Source of the DNA: Verrucomicrobiota bacterium
GTDB lineage: Bacteria; Verrucomicrobiota; Verrucomicrobiia; Limisphaerales; JADJPG01
Length of the DNA stretch: 64,000 nt
Direction of reading: 5' to 3'
Assembly: GCA_016713365.1 (NCBI GenBank)
Contig: JADJPG010000007.1
Location: forward strand, 27,454 to 91,453
How positions within the stretch are numbered: position 1 is the first letter of the stretch; each line of letters starts with the position of its first letter. Made by a program: the position numbers and the translations under genes. Below, in pieces: positions 18,419 to 28,626 of the stretch. The notes beneath the pieces were generated by a model that saw only the letters and a list, made by a program, of their open reading frames with translations, had not been told where the DNA came from and did not search any database.

Positions 18419-19378
18419 ATGAATTTTCTCGTCACCGGCGGAGCTGGATTCATCGGCTCCCATGTCTGCGAGCGGCTGCTCGGCATGGGTCACGCCGTGT
18501 GGACCTACGATGACCTGAACGCGTTCTACGAGCCTGCGATCAAGCAGCAAAACCTCGCCGCGCTGAAAGCTGCCGGAGGCAAATTCATATTCGTGGAAGG
18601 CGACCTGACGAACCGCACCGCGCTCGAAGCCATGTTCCGCAGCGTGAAGTTCGACCAGGTCATCCACCTCGCCGCGCGCGCGGGCGTGCGACCCAGCCTT
18701 CAGGAACCGGCGCTCTATCAACGCGTGAACGTCGAAGGAACCGTCAATCTCCTCGAGGCAGCGCGCGCCACCGGCGTGAAGAAAATCACTATCGCGTCCT
18801 CATCCTCGGTGTACGGAGTGAACGCCAAGGTGCCGTTCTCCGAGAACGATCCCATCTTCTCCGCCATCTCGCCCTACGCCGCGAGCAAGCTGGCCTGCGA
18901 AGCGCTCGGGCACGTTTACCATCACGTTTACGGCATGGATATCGCGATGCTGCGTTTCTTCACCGTTTACGGACCGCGGCAGCGACCGGACCTCGCGATT
19001 CACAAATTCGCACAGCTCATCACCCGCGGGAAACCAATCCCCGTCTTCGGAGACGGCAGCACGGCGCGCGATTACACCTACGTGTCGGACACAGTGGCTG
19101 GCGTGATCGCCTGCACGCAACGGGAGTTCGGCTTCGACATCTTCAACCTCGGCGAATCCCAGACCGTGAAGCTCTCCTATCTCATCGAGCTGCTGGAGAA
19201 CGCGCTCGGCAAGAAGGCCGTCATCGACCGCCAGCCGCCCCAACCCGGCGACGTGCCGATCACCTTTGCGAACATCACCAAGGCTCGCGAGAAACTCGGC
19301 TACGATCCAAAGGTGAAGATCGAGGAAGGCATTCCGAAGTTCGTGGATTGGTTCCGCACCCAAGGAACGAAATCATGA
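18419..19378 (+). CDS. NAD-dependent epimerase/dehydratase (UDP-glucuronate 4-epimerase-like)
   Basis: A 319-residue extended short-chain dehydrogenase. The N-terminal NAD site is GGAGFIGSH (residues 7-15); the catalytic triad comprises SSSSVYG (Ser) and YAASK (Tyr/Lys, about 156-160). FFTVYGPRQRPD and GDGSTARDYTYVSD are typical of nucleotide-sugar 4-epimerases of the UDP-glucuronate/UDP-glucose group, which feed surface polysaccharide synthesis. Its stop overlaps the start of the following M20 peptidase (ATGA). A polysaccharide flippase and a glycosyltransferase are nearby, consistent with an envelope-polysaccharide role. The exact sugar cannot be told from sequence alone. Confidence 0.9.
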   Translation: MNFLVTGGAGFIGSHVCERLLGMGHAVWTYDDLNAFYEPAIKQQNLAALKAAGGKFIFVEGDLTNRTALEAMFRSVKFDQVIHLAARAGVRPSLQEPALYQRVNVEGTVNLLEAARATGVKKITIASSSSVYGVNAKVPFSENDPIFSAISPYAASKLACEALGHVYHHVYGMDIAMLRFFTVYGPRQRPDLAIHKFAQLITRGKPIPVFGDGSTARDYTYVSDTVAGVIACTQREFGFDIFNLGESQTVKLSYLIELLENALGKKAVIDRQPPQPGDVPITFANITKAREKLGYDPKVKIEEGIPKFVDWFRTQGTKS

Positions 19379-20508
19379 CGTCGCCCACCAAACTGCTTTG
19401 CGAGCTCATCGCGCTGCCGAGCATCAACCCGGCGTTCGCGCCGGCCAACGATCCACGGGCGGGTGAGAAGAACGTCGCGGACTTCCTCGCCAGCGTCGCC
19501 GCGCAAGGCGGGCTGGATGTCGACCTTCAGGAAGTCCTGCCGGGACGATTCAATCTCATCGCCCGCCTCCTCCCCGCCGGCAAAGTGCGTCAGCGCATCG
19601 TTCTCGCGCCGCACATGGACACCGTGGGCGTCGCCAGCGACGAGCAGTTCCATCCGCAGCTCCGGAACGGTCGCATCTACGGGCGCGGCGCGTGCGACAC
19701 CAAAGGCAGCATCGCGGTCTTTCTCTCGGCCTTGCTGAACCTTGCTGCCGCGAAGAAACGTCCCGTCTCCACCGAAGTCATGCTCCTCGCGCTCGTAGAC
19801 GAGGAGAATGGCCAGGCCGGTTCACGCTTCGTCGCGAGGAGCCGGTTCAAGGCGGATCTCGCCATCGTCGGCGAACCGACGCGACTGCAAATTGTCACCG
19901 CCCACAAAGGCGATCTGTGGCTCCAACTGGAAACCCGCGGCAAGGCGGCGCACGGCTCGCGTCCCGAACTCGGCCGGAATGCGGTTCACGAAATGGCGAA
20001 GATCGTGAACTTGCTGGAGACCCGTTACGCGCGCGAACTTCGCAAACGACGCCATCCCCTGCTCCGACACCCGACCATCAACGTCGGCACCATCGCCGGC
20101 GGACGCCAGCCAAACATCGTGCCCGACAGCTGCGCGATTCGCATCGACCGCCGGACAACTCCGGGCGAGAACGACGCGGCGGTAAAGCGGGAGATCCTGA
20201 GTTTCATCCGGCGTCACGGCCTGTCGGCGACGATGATCGATACGAAGCACGAGGAGCCTGCTCCGCCGATGGAAACCAGCCTGAAGCTGCCGCTGGTGCA
20301 GCAGTTCCTCCAAGCCGCAAAACAAACCAAGCCGGTCGGCGTCGATTTCTTCACGGACGCCGGCGTGCTGGCCTCCGCGGGAATCCCCAGCGTCGTCTTC
20401 GGTCCCGGCGACATCGCACAAGCCCACACTGTCGATGAATGGGTGGCCGTCAGCCAGCTTGAGCGCGGGACCAAACTCCTCGGGCGGTTCCTGCAATCCC
20501 TCCCTTGA
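19375..20508 (+). CDS. M20 family metallopeptidase (ArgE/DapE/CPG2 type)
   Basis: A 377-residue cytosolic zinc hydrolase. Metal ligands sit in the usual blocks: APHMDTVG (His, Asp), GRGACDTKG (Asp), LVDEENGQAG (catalytic Glu and Glu ligand) and a C-terminal His in GDIAQAHTVDEWV. The lid/dimerisation domain is about 170-285 (KAAHGSRPELGRNAV, VGTIAGGRQPNIVP). I start at 19375, where ATG overlaps the preceding TGA, instead of the upstream extension at 19348. Substrate could be an N-acyl amino acid (ArgE-like) or a dipeptide; no arginine or lysine gene is adjacent to decide. Confidence 0.92.
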   Translation: MTSPTKLLCELIALPSINPAFAPANDPRAGEKNVADFLASVAAQGGLDVDLQEVLPGRFNLIARLLPAGKVRQRIVLAPHMDTVGVASDEQFHPQLRNGRIYGRGACDTKGSIAVFLSALLNLAAAKKRPVSTEVMLLALVDEENGQAGSRFVARSRFKADLAIVGEPTRLQIVTAHKGDLWLQLETRGKAAHGSRPELGRNAVHEMAKIVNLLETRYARELRKRRHPLLRHPTINVGTIAGGRQPNIVPDSCAIRIDRRTTPGENDAAVKREILSFIRRHGLSATMIDTKHEEPAPPMETSLKLPLVQQFLQAAKQTKPVGVDFFTDAGVLASAGIPSVVFGPGDIAQAHTVDEWVAVSQLERGTKLLGRFLQSLP

Positions 20509-20569
20509 CCAGTTCATCAGTGAACGCCACGCTCAAGTCAGCCAAGATGACAGCCGTAACATTCCTCAC

Positions 20570-21846
20570 ATGAGCAAACTCGCCTTCTTTCGCCAGAGTG
20601 GCTGGATGGTCATCGCCACCACCGCCGGCGGCGCCTTAATGTGGCTCTCCATTACGTCACCAACCGCTCGATGCCTGAGGCGGAATATGGAGTGTTCACC
20701 ACCTTGCTGCAGGTGCTGAACATCATGACGATTCCGGCGATAGGACTCCAGCTGACCTTTGTCCAGCAATCTGCGACCGCGGAAGACGAAGCCGCGCGGG
20801 CTCGGCTTGCCGGCACTGCCCGAGCCCTGCTCAAAGGAACATTCCTCCTCTGGCTGGCGGGCGTCGCTGCTGTCTGGTTGTTCCAACGACAGATTCTCGC
20901 CGACTACAAAATTGCGTATCCGGGCGCGCTGTGGGCCCTCGTGGCGTTGGGTCTCACCTCGCTTTGGTCGCCGGTGTTCATGGGCATACTACAAGGTCGC
21001 CAGAATTTTCTCTGGCTCGGCAGCGCCTCCATCCTCAATGGCGCCACACGATTCGGCACTGCAATTCTCTTCGTCGCCCTGCTCTCCATGAACTCCACCG
21101 GTGCCATGCTGGCAGCAGTGCTTGGCATGGTGGTGGCGATGGCGATCGCCGCCTCGCAAATCCGCGACGTATTCACTGGGCCATCTACTCGGTTCGACTG
21201 GGCAGCGTGGCTGAAGCGGGCCACACCTGTCACTCTGGGTTATGGCGCGGCCACATTGGTTCTCGCGATGGACATGATTGTCGTGCAGAAGTTTTTCCCT
21301 GACGGAAAAGAGAACGGCATCTACGGCGCAGCCGGGACGATTGGACGCGCCGTATTCTTCTTCCTCGCGCCGATGACCACCGTGATGTTTCCGAAGGTGG
21401 CCCAAAGCGCAGCGCGCTCCGAGAATTCGTCCGTGCTGATGCAGGCCATGGGAGCCACGGCGTTCATGGGGGTAGGTGCCGCGTTGTGCTGCACTTTCCT
21501 GGCGGAACTTCCTTTTCGCATTGGCTACAAGCCGGAGTACGCACCCGCCGCGAAACTTCTTCCTCTGTTCGCGTAATGCATGCTGCCGCTTCCGTTGGCC
21601 AATGTGCTGGTGAACAACCTTCTCGCCCGCGAACGCTACGGCGTGGTGCCGTGGTTGGTGGCAATCGCCGCCGCATATTACTTCGCCTTGAATCACGTCG
21701 CTCAAATCCAGCCGCAACGCTTCGAGAACATCATCTGGACGCTGGGAGGTTTCGGCCTGCTGCTGCTCCTCGTCTGCCTCGTCTATACCTGGCAGGACTT
21801 CAGACGCCTGAAGGCAGGCGCCACGCTTCAATCGGTCAATGCGTGA
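20570..21846 (+). pseudogene. Polysaccharide/lipid flippase (oligosaccharide flippase family), frameshift plus in-frame stop
   Basis: A ~425-residue polytopic inner-membrane protein of the MATE/polysaccharide-export group, probably moving a lipid-linked glycan across the membrane. It starts MSKLAFFRQSGWMVIATTAGGALM at 20570; the frame changes at about 20640, just before ALHYVTNRSMPEAEYGVFTT, and continues through ~8-10 hydrophobic helices. At 21574-21576 a TAA interrupts PLFA|CMLPLPLANVL in the same frame, and the last helices end at 21846. Two lesions make real inactivation plausible, though the first could be a missing base. It is transcribed towards a glycosyltransferase on the other strand. 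Confidence 0.75.
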
Positions 21847-22671
21847 AATCCGTGTCCCACGACTTCGTGGGACGACGCAGCAGCGGAGCTTTGAGTTTGA
21901 GGTAAACCACGTCTCAATTGGCCGAAAAATCGGCAGTAGTGGTTTGAGCGGCGAATGCACGAGACGCAGGCGAATAATGGAGAGCAGCATCGTCAGCGAC
22001 GTCCGGCCCAGCACCACTTTGGAGCCCATCTTGTCCGTCCATTCCGTCGGCACTTCCAGAATTTTGAACCCAGCGCGCTTGATGGCGTAGAGCAGATTGA
22101 TGTCGAACGCCATGTCCGCGATGCGCAGGAGATGATGCACCTTCTCGATGACCTCGCGCCGCATGACTTTCGCGCCGCACTGCGTGTCCTTGATGTTCAG
22201 CCAGAACATCAACTGCACGATGAGGTGAAACACTCGGCTCGCGAACTGGCGCTGACCCGTTTGCTGCTGGTGAAGAACTGCCCCGGGCAGCCAGCGTGAG
22301 GCAATGACGCAATCGGCCTTATCGCGCAGCTTCACCAGATCGTGAAACGCCTTCGGCGACGTCGCGCCATCTGCATCCACGTAACCGATGTAGTCGGTCA
22401 GCGGAGCTAGCTTGAGGCCTTCTATGAGCGCTCCGCCTTTGCCGATCGGCGCCTGAAACTCGAGCCAGCTGATCTCAGAATTCGTCTCGGCGACACGCTT
22501 GACGACACCGATGGTGTTGTCGACGCAGCCATTGAGAATCACCACCAGTTGAAAATCACCGCCGTAATTCTTACGGAAATAATCCGCATACTCGCGGAGC
22601 ACGGGTTCAATCCGTTCCTCCTCGTTGTACGCCGGTATCAGCACCAACAGGCTGGGACTTTTCTGGGTCAC
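20989..22671 (-). CDS. Family 2 glycosyltransferase (dolichyl-phosphate glucosyltransferase-like); frame runs on antisense
   Basis: Only about the first 260 residues (22671 to about 21890) look like real protein. They form a GT-A glycosyltransferase: LLVLIPAYNEEERIEPVLREYADYF at the N-terminus, metal-binding YVDADGATS (DxD, about residues 102-110), GKGGALIEGLKLA and DTQCGAKVMRR, all typical of polyprenyl-phosphate glycosyltransferases. The expected stop near 21890 is missing, and the frame stays open for another ~300 codons antisense to the flippase down to 20989, with Arg/Glu-rich non-protein-like character. The true gene probably ends near 21880 and has lost its stop through an indel. Function: sugar transfer to a polyprenyl phosphate for envelope glycans. 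Confidence 0.75.
   Translation of the reverse strand: MTQKSPSLLVLIPAYNEEERIEPVLREYADYFRKNYGGDFQLVVILNGCVDNTIGVVKRVAETNSEISWLEFQAPIGKGGALIEGLKLAPLTDYIGYVDADGATSPKAFHDLVKLRDKADCVIASRWLPGAVLHQQQTGQRQFASRVFHLIVQLMFWLNIKDTQCGAKVMRREVIEKVHHLLRIADMAFDINLLYAIKRAGFKILEVPTEWTDKMGSKVVLGRTSLTMLLSIIRLRLVHSPLKPLLPIFRPIETWFTSNSKLRCCVVPRSRGTRISRIDRLKRGACLQASEVLPGIDEADEEQQQAETSQRPDDVLEALRLDLSDVIQGEVICGGDCHQPRHHAVAFAGEKVVHQHIGQRKRQHALREQRKKFRGGCVLRLVANAKRKFRQESAAQRGTYPHERRGSHGLHQHGRILGARCALGHLRKHHGGHRREEEEYGASNRPGCAVDAVLFSVREKLLHDNHVHRENQCGRAITQSDRCGPLQPRCPVEPSRWPSEYVADLRGGDRHRHHHAKHCCQHGTGGVHGEQGDEENCSAESCGAIEDGGAAEPEKILATL
21854..21873. repeat. Short perfect hairpin between convergent genes
   Basis: GTCCCACGA (21854-21862) and TCGTGGGAC (21865-21873) form a 9-bp stem with a 2-base spacer. 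It sits 8 bases after the flippase stop, where the convergent glycosyltransferase should end. There is no U-run; it could be a bidirectional terminator or a small dispersed repeat. Confidence 0.55.
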
Positions 22672-22724
22672 GGCGGAGGTTTTTAGCGAAGGGACCGCTG
22701 GAAAGCAAAGCCGGAACAGCCGGA

Positions 22725-22753
22725 CAAAAATTAAAACCGCGGGTCAGCGGTTG
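22725..22753 (-). terminator. Probable intrinsic terminator of the sdhCAB operon
   Basis: On the minus strand, AACCGC-TGACCC-GCGGTT (22735-22752) is followed by TTAATTTTTG. It lies ~36 bases after the sdhB stop. The stem is short but GC-rich and the U-run is clear. Confidence 0.65.
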
Positions 22754-22788
22754 GGAATCACCAACCACTGTTTCACTGACGCAACGAC

Positions 22789-23565
22789 TCAACCCACGCC
22801 GCCACCCTCCATCGCCTTCGGCTCGCCTTTGAGCAGCGCCACGCCGTAGTCGCGGTTCATGCGGGCGATGAAGTCGAGGGAGATTTCCTTCGGGCAGACC
22901 GCTTCGCAACTTCCAGTGACCGTGCAGCCGCCGAAGCCTTCGGCGTCCATCTGATCGACCATCGCCTTCACGCGCTTGTAGCGTTCAGGCTGGCCCTGCG
23001 GCATGAGGCCGAGGTGGGAAACCTTCGCCGCGACGAAGAGCATGGCACTGGCATTCTTGCAAGCCGCCACGCACGCGCCGCAACCGATGCACTGGGCGGC
23101 ATCCATTGCGAGATCGGCGTTTTCCTTCGGTACCGGAATCGAGTTCGCATCCGGCGCTGCGCCAGTACGGACGCTGATGAATCCGCCCGCGTGTTGGATG
23201 CGATCAAACGCCGCACGATCCACGACTAAATCCTTGATGAGCGGAAACGCCTTCGCGCGGAACGGCTCGATAACAATCTCGTCGCCATTCTTGAAGCTGC
23301 GCATGTAGGTCTGGCAGGTCGCAACGCCCTGATGCGGGCCGTGCGGCTTGCCGTCGATGACGAGCGAGCAGGTGCCGCAGATGCCTTCGCGGCAATCGTG
23401 GTCGAAGGCGATCGGTTCCTCGCCTTTGTTCGCGAGCTCCTCGTTCACCACGTCGAGCATCTCGAGGAACGACATGTTCTCGTTCAGATCAGGCGAGCTG
23501 TAGGTCTTGAACCCGCCGGGCGTGTTGGCGTTCTTCTGCCGCCAGACTTTCAGTGTGACTTTCAT
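22789..23565 (-). CDS. sdhB: Succinate dehydrogenase/fumarate reductase iron-sulfur subunit
   Basis: A 258-residue electron-transfer subunit of respiratory complex II at the inner face of the membrane. The N-terminal ferredoxin domain has the [2Fe-2S] ligands in CREGICGTC (about 58-66) with a further Cys in VATCQTY. The C-terminal domain has CIGCGACVAACKN (about 139-151) and GSCEAVCPKEI for the [4Fe-4S] and [3Fe-4S] clusters. The architecture resembles the SdhB found with single b558 cytochrome subunits in Bacteroidota, Chlamydiota and Verrucomicrobiota. It is the last gene of a C-A-B operon, 31 bases after sdhA, followed by a probable terminator. Confidence 0.96.
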   Translation of the reverse strand: MKVTLKVWRQKNANTPGGFKTYSSPDLNENMSFLEMLDVVNEELANKGEEPIAFDHDCREGICGTCSLVIDGKPHGPHQGVATCQTYMRSFKNGDEIVIEPFRAKAFPLIKDLVVDRAAFDRIQHAGGFISVRTGAAPDANSIPVPKENADLAMDAAQCIGCGACVAACKNASAMLFVAAKVSHLGLMPQGQPERYKRVKAMVDQMDAEGFGGCTVTGSCEAVCPKEISLDFIARMNRDYGVALLKGEPKAMEGGGVG

Positions 23566-23596
23566 CGCGTCTTAAATCGTTCAGAGTTCTCGCGTC

Positions 23597-25558
<1,962 letters not shown>

Positions 25559-25559
25559 G

Positions 25560-26351
25560 TTACTTCGCCTCCTTTCCGTTCACTTCAGCGATCAGCGTGG
25601 CGGCAGGCGGTGACGATTGCGAGAATTGATGCTTCGCCTTCTCGGCGTAATCCGCGCCGACGATGCGCAGGAAAATCGCGACCGGGATGATCGCGTAGCC
25701 GATGAAAATCCCGATGCTCGCCAGCTTGGCGAAGCCTTGAACGCGCGGCCACCAGACGTGGTTCCGCAACCCGAGCGACTGGAACATGCTCGCGAGTCCG
25801 TGACCGAGGTGATTGAAAAGCATCCACTGCGCGATGAGGTAGAACGCCACGACCCACCAGACTTGGAAACCGAGAATCATCATCGCGTAAACATCCGGCA
25901 CCGTTTGGCCGTGGAGCACCGTGGTGAGCTTGCGGAAGTCGCCTGTGCCGTTCACGCCCGGCAGCAGCGCCGTGAAGTGCGCGAGGTGATAGACCACGAA
26001 CGCGAGAATCACCAAACCGCTCACGATCATGTATTGCGACGCTTTCGACGCACCGTAGGCGGAACCGCCGGCGTAACCTTGCGGGCGCGCCTCCTTGTTC
26101 ATCGCTGTCAATTGGACAGCCGCGAGGATGTGCAGCCCGACGCAGGCCAGTAACCCGAGGCGCGCGCCCCAGAGGAGGCCGGGCTTCGACTTGAGGAAGT
26201 GCGCGTAAGTGTTAATGAGTTCGGGCTGCCCGAACACTTGGAGGTTGCCCAGCAGATGCCCGATGAGGAAGAAAAAGAGCGCACAGCCCGTGAGAGCCAT
26301 GATGTATTTTTTCCCCAGTGACGATTGCCAGACTCGATTGATCAGATTCAT
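25560..26351 (-). CDS. sdhC: Succinate dehydrogenase cytochrome b558 subunit
   Basis: A 263-residue integral-membrane anchor of complex II. About five hydrophobic helices are visible (IMALTGCALFFFLIGHLLGN; LGLLACVGLHILAAVQL; MIVSGLVILAFVVYHLAHF; MMILGFQVWWVVAFYLIAQ; IGIFIGYAIIPVAIFLRIV). His residues in helices 1, 2, 3 and 4 (GHLLGN, GLHILAA, VYHLAHF, LFNHLGH) are candidates for two heme b. This is the fused single-subunit type, so no sdhD is expected. First gene of the operon; quinone reduction happens here. Confidence 0.95.
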   Translation of the reverse strand: MNLINRVWQSSLGKKYIMALTGCALFFFLIGHLLGNLQVFGQPELINTYAHFLKSKPGLLWGARLGLLACVGLHILAAVQLTAMNKEARPQGYAGGSAYGASKASQYMIVSGLVILAFVVYHLAHFTALLPGVNGTGDFRKLTTVLHGQTVPDVYAMMILGFQVWWVVAFYLIAQWMLFNHLGHGLASMFQSLGLRNHVWWPRVQGFAKLASIGIFIGYAIIPVAIFLRIVGADYAEKAKHQFSQSSPPAATLIAEVNGKEAK

Positions 26352-26490
26352 GGAGTCAATGGCCGGACCGCATCCGGCTAATGGTTGGGGAATCTATTAA
26401 GCGCCGAGAGGGCAAGTCAACGCGCTGGTTCAAGTATAAGGGAGCCTTCCCCGCTGGTGAATGGTGCTAATCGGGAATTCCCGTCCCGTC

Positions 26491-27168
26491 TCAGCGCGCC
26501 ACGAAGTCGAGCACCGCCGCAAGTGAGCGAACGGCATCCGGTTCCGTTCCCCTGCCCTTTCGATCGAGCAACAGCCCGTGCAATCCAGCCGACCGGGCGC
26601 CGTGGCAATCCTCCATCGCGCTGTCGCCGATGTGCAGAATAGTTTCCGCCGGCACCTCCAGATCCGCCGCCACACGCTGGAAGATTGCCGGGGAAGGCTT
26701 GGTCACGCCGACGTCGTGTGAGACCACCACCGCGTCGAAATGCCCGATGAGTTCCAACTTCTGCAGCAACGGACGGAGGCGCTCGTCCCAGTTTGAAACG
26801 ATGGCGAGTTTCCATCCGCGTTCGCGCACCGCAGCAAGCGTCGGCCAAACATCGTCAAAGATTCGCCATGGCTCGGGACGAGCGAAGGCGTCGTACATCG
26901 CATCGAAACATTCCCGACTCGGCACTTCCGGCGAAAGGCCGGCAAACGATGCGTTCACCAGTTCACGCCAGGCCTCCCGCGAATAATCGAAGTCTCGGCG
27001 CGCCTTCCAGGCGGATCCGAACTGACGGTTCAAGTCCTCCGGCTCGACCGGTGGGATGCCAAACTGCGCTGCAACGCTCGCGTAGATGTGTCCGACCGAC
27101 GGCCACGGTTCGATCAACGTGCCACCGACATCGAAGCTGACGGCGCGAATGTCCAGATGGCGATTCAT
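26491..27168 (-). CDS. HAD-superfamily hydrolase
   Basis: A 225-residue cytosolic phosphatase-like protein. Motif I is VSFDVGGTLIEPW: the nucleophile Asp is present, but the second acidic position is Gly (DxGGT), as in the HDHD3-like subgroup. Motif II is AIVSNWD; the motif III Lys is in GVTKPSPAIF; motif IV is ILHIGDSAMEDCHGA. A four-helix cap lies between motifs I and II (about 25-100). Substrate cannot be predicted. It is 7 bases upstream of nothing else in its strand; the next gene on the same strand, the symporter, ends 8 bases before its start, so the symporter and hydrolase may be co-transcribed. Confidence 0.88.
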   Translation of the reverse strand: MNRHLDIRAVSFDVGGTLIEPWPSVGHIYASVAAQFGIPPVEPEDLNRQFGSAWKARRDFDYSREAWRELVNASFAGLSPEVPSRECFDAMYDAFARPEPWRIFDDVWPTLAAVRERGWKLAIVSNWDERLRPLLQKLELIGHFDAVVVSHDVGVTKPSPAIFQRVAADLEVPAETILHIGDSAMEDCHGARSAGLHGLLLDRKGRGTEPDAVRSLAAVLDFVAR

Positions 27169-27175
27169 CGCTCAA

Positions 27176-28462
27176 TCACGCATCCGGCCGCCGCTGGAGA
27201 TTCGTCCGCAGCGTCTCGGCGGACACTTCCCCTTCCCAGCGGCTGACCACGAGTGTGGCCACACCGTTTCCGACAAGGTTCGTCAGCGCGCGGCACTCGC
27301 TCATGAACCGGTCGATGCCGACGAGGATCGCGAGCGATTCAATCGGCACGGCGGGAATCGTGGCCAACGTCGCCGCCAGCGTGATGAAGCCCGCGCCCGT
27401 CACTCCGCTCGCGCCTTTCGAAGTCACCATCGCGACCAACAAGAACTGAATCTGCTGTTCCAGCGTGAGCGTGATGTTGGTTGCCTGCGCGAGGAACAGC
27501 GCCGCCATCGTCATGTAGATGTTGGTGCCGTCGAGATTGAAACTGTAGCCGGTCGGAATCACGAGTCCCGCCGTGGACTTCGCGACGCCGAGTCGTTGCA
27601 TCTTCTGGATCATGCCAGGCAGCGCCGTTTCCGAAGAGCTTGTCCCAAGCACGAGCAGCAGTTCGTCCTTGATGAACCGCATGAACGCGAAGATAGAGAA
27701 ACCACACTTCCAGGCGATCGCTCCAAGCACGACAACGACGAACACGATCGCCGTGGCGTAAAAGCAAAGCATCAACGCGAGCAGGCGATTCAGCGATTCG
27801 AAGCCGTAGCTGCCGATCGTAAAGCCCATCGCACCGAAGGCACCGAGCGGAGCCACTTTCACGACAATCCGCATCACGCCGAAGAATGCCTCCGCAATGC
27901 GGTCGATCGCGTGCAGGAGCGCAGCTCCCTTCTCGCGCATCGCGGTGATCGCCAGAGCCATGAGCACGGCGATGAAGAGCACCTGGAGCAAATCGCCGGT
28001 GACGAACGGTTCGAGGAAGGTTCCCGGAATGATGTTCAGGAGAAAGCCGACAGTGCTGAGCGATTTGGCCTTCTGCGTGTAGCTGTCTGTCGCCGAGTGA
28101 TCGAGCGCCTTCGGGTCGATGTTGAAGCCTTCCCCGGGCTTCACGAAATTCACCACCACAAGCCCAATGATCAGCGCGATGGTGGAAACGATTTCAAAAT
28201 AGAGCAGCGCCTTGAAACCGAGCCGTCCGAGTTTCTTCAACTCGCCCATCGACGCGATGCCGTGGACCACCGTGCAAAAGATGATCGGAGCGATCATCAT
28301 CTTCACCAGCTTGATGAATCCGTCGCCGAGCGGCTTCAGCTCTTTGCCGGCCTCCGGCCAAAGCCCACCGACGAGGATGCCCAACAACACTCCGATGATC
28401 ACCTGCACGTAGAGATGGCTGAACCACGAGCGGGCGGGCGGCGAAGCGGCGGCGGCGTTCAT
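27176..28462 (-). CDS. Dicarboxylate/amino acid:cation symporter (DctA/GltP family)
   Basis: A 428-residue inner-membrane transporter of the DAACS family that imports C4-dicarboxylates or glutamate/aspartate with protons or sodium. I use the ATG at 28462 (MNAAAASPPARSW); a GTG-type extension to 28507 adds a basic leader without membrane character. Signatures: the serine-rich hairpin LGTSSSETALPGMI, the TM7 motif NLDGTNIYMT, the second hairpin SKGASGVTGAGFITLAAT and the TM8 block DRFMSECRALTNLVGNGVAT. The Asp/Arg pattern of the last block (DRFMSECR) is seen in DctA-type carriers, so succinate/fumarate/malate is the best guess. It is close to sdhCAB and the HAD gene. Confidence 0.92.
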   Translation of the reverse strand: MNAAAASPPARSWFSHLYVQVIIGVLLGILVGGLWPEAGKELKPLGDGFIKLVKMMIAPIIFCTVVHGIASMGELKKLGRLGFKALLYFEIVSTIALIIGLVVVNFVKPGEGFNIDPKALDHSATDSYTQKAKSLSTVGFLLNIIPGTFLEPFVTGDLLQVLFIAVLMALAITAMREKGAALLHAIDRIAEAFFGVMRIVVKVAPLGAFGAMGFTIGSYGFESLNRLLALMLCFYATAIVFVVVVLGAIAWKCGFSIFAFMRFIKDELLLVLGTSSSETALPGMIQKMQRLGVAKSTAGLVIPTGYSFNLDGTNIYMTMAALFLAQATNITLTLEQQIQFLLVAMVTSKGASGVTGAGFITLAATLATIPAVPIESLAILVGIDRFMSECRALTNLVGNGVATLVVSRWEGEVSAETLRTNLQRRPDA

Positions 28463-28626
28463 CAGTTTGGAGCGAGTTCGCGATTGTTTTGACACAACCG
28501 CCCGCAACCGGGCGAGCGCTTACTTGCAACGCGCGCGTTGAGGCAGAGTGAACACAAGACAACAAAGAGAACGAAGTGGCGCATCGGTTCGCCTGCGGCC
28601 TGAATCCATTCCGGTGGTCCTACTTC

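Noticed and set aside
27086..28492. 468-residue plus-strand frame opposite the symporter
   Set aside because: His/Arg/Asp-rich antisense of conserved transmembrane sequence.
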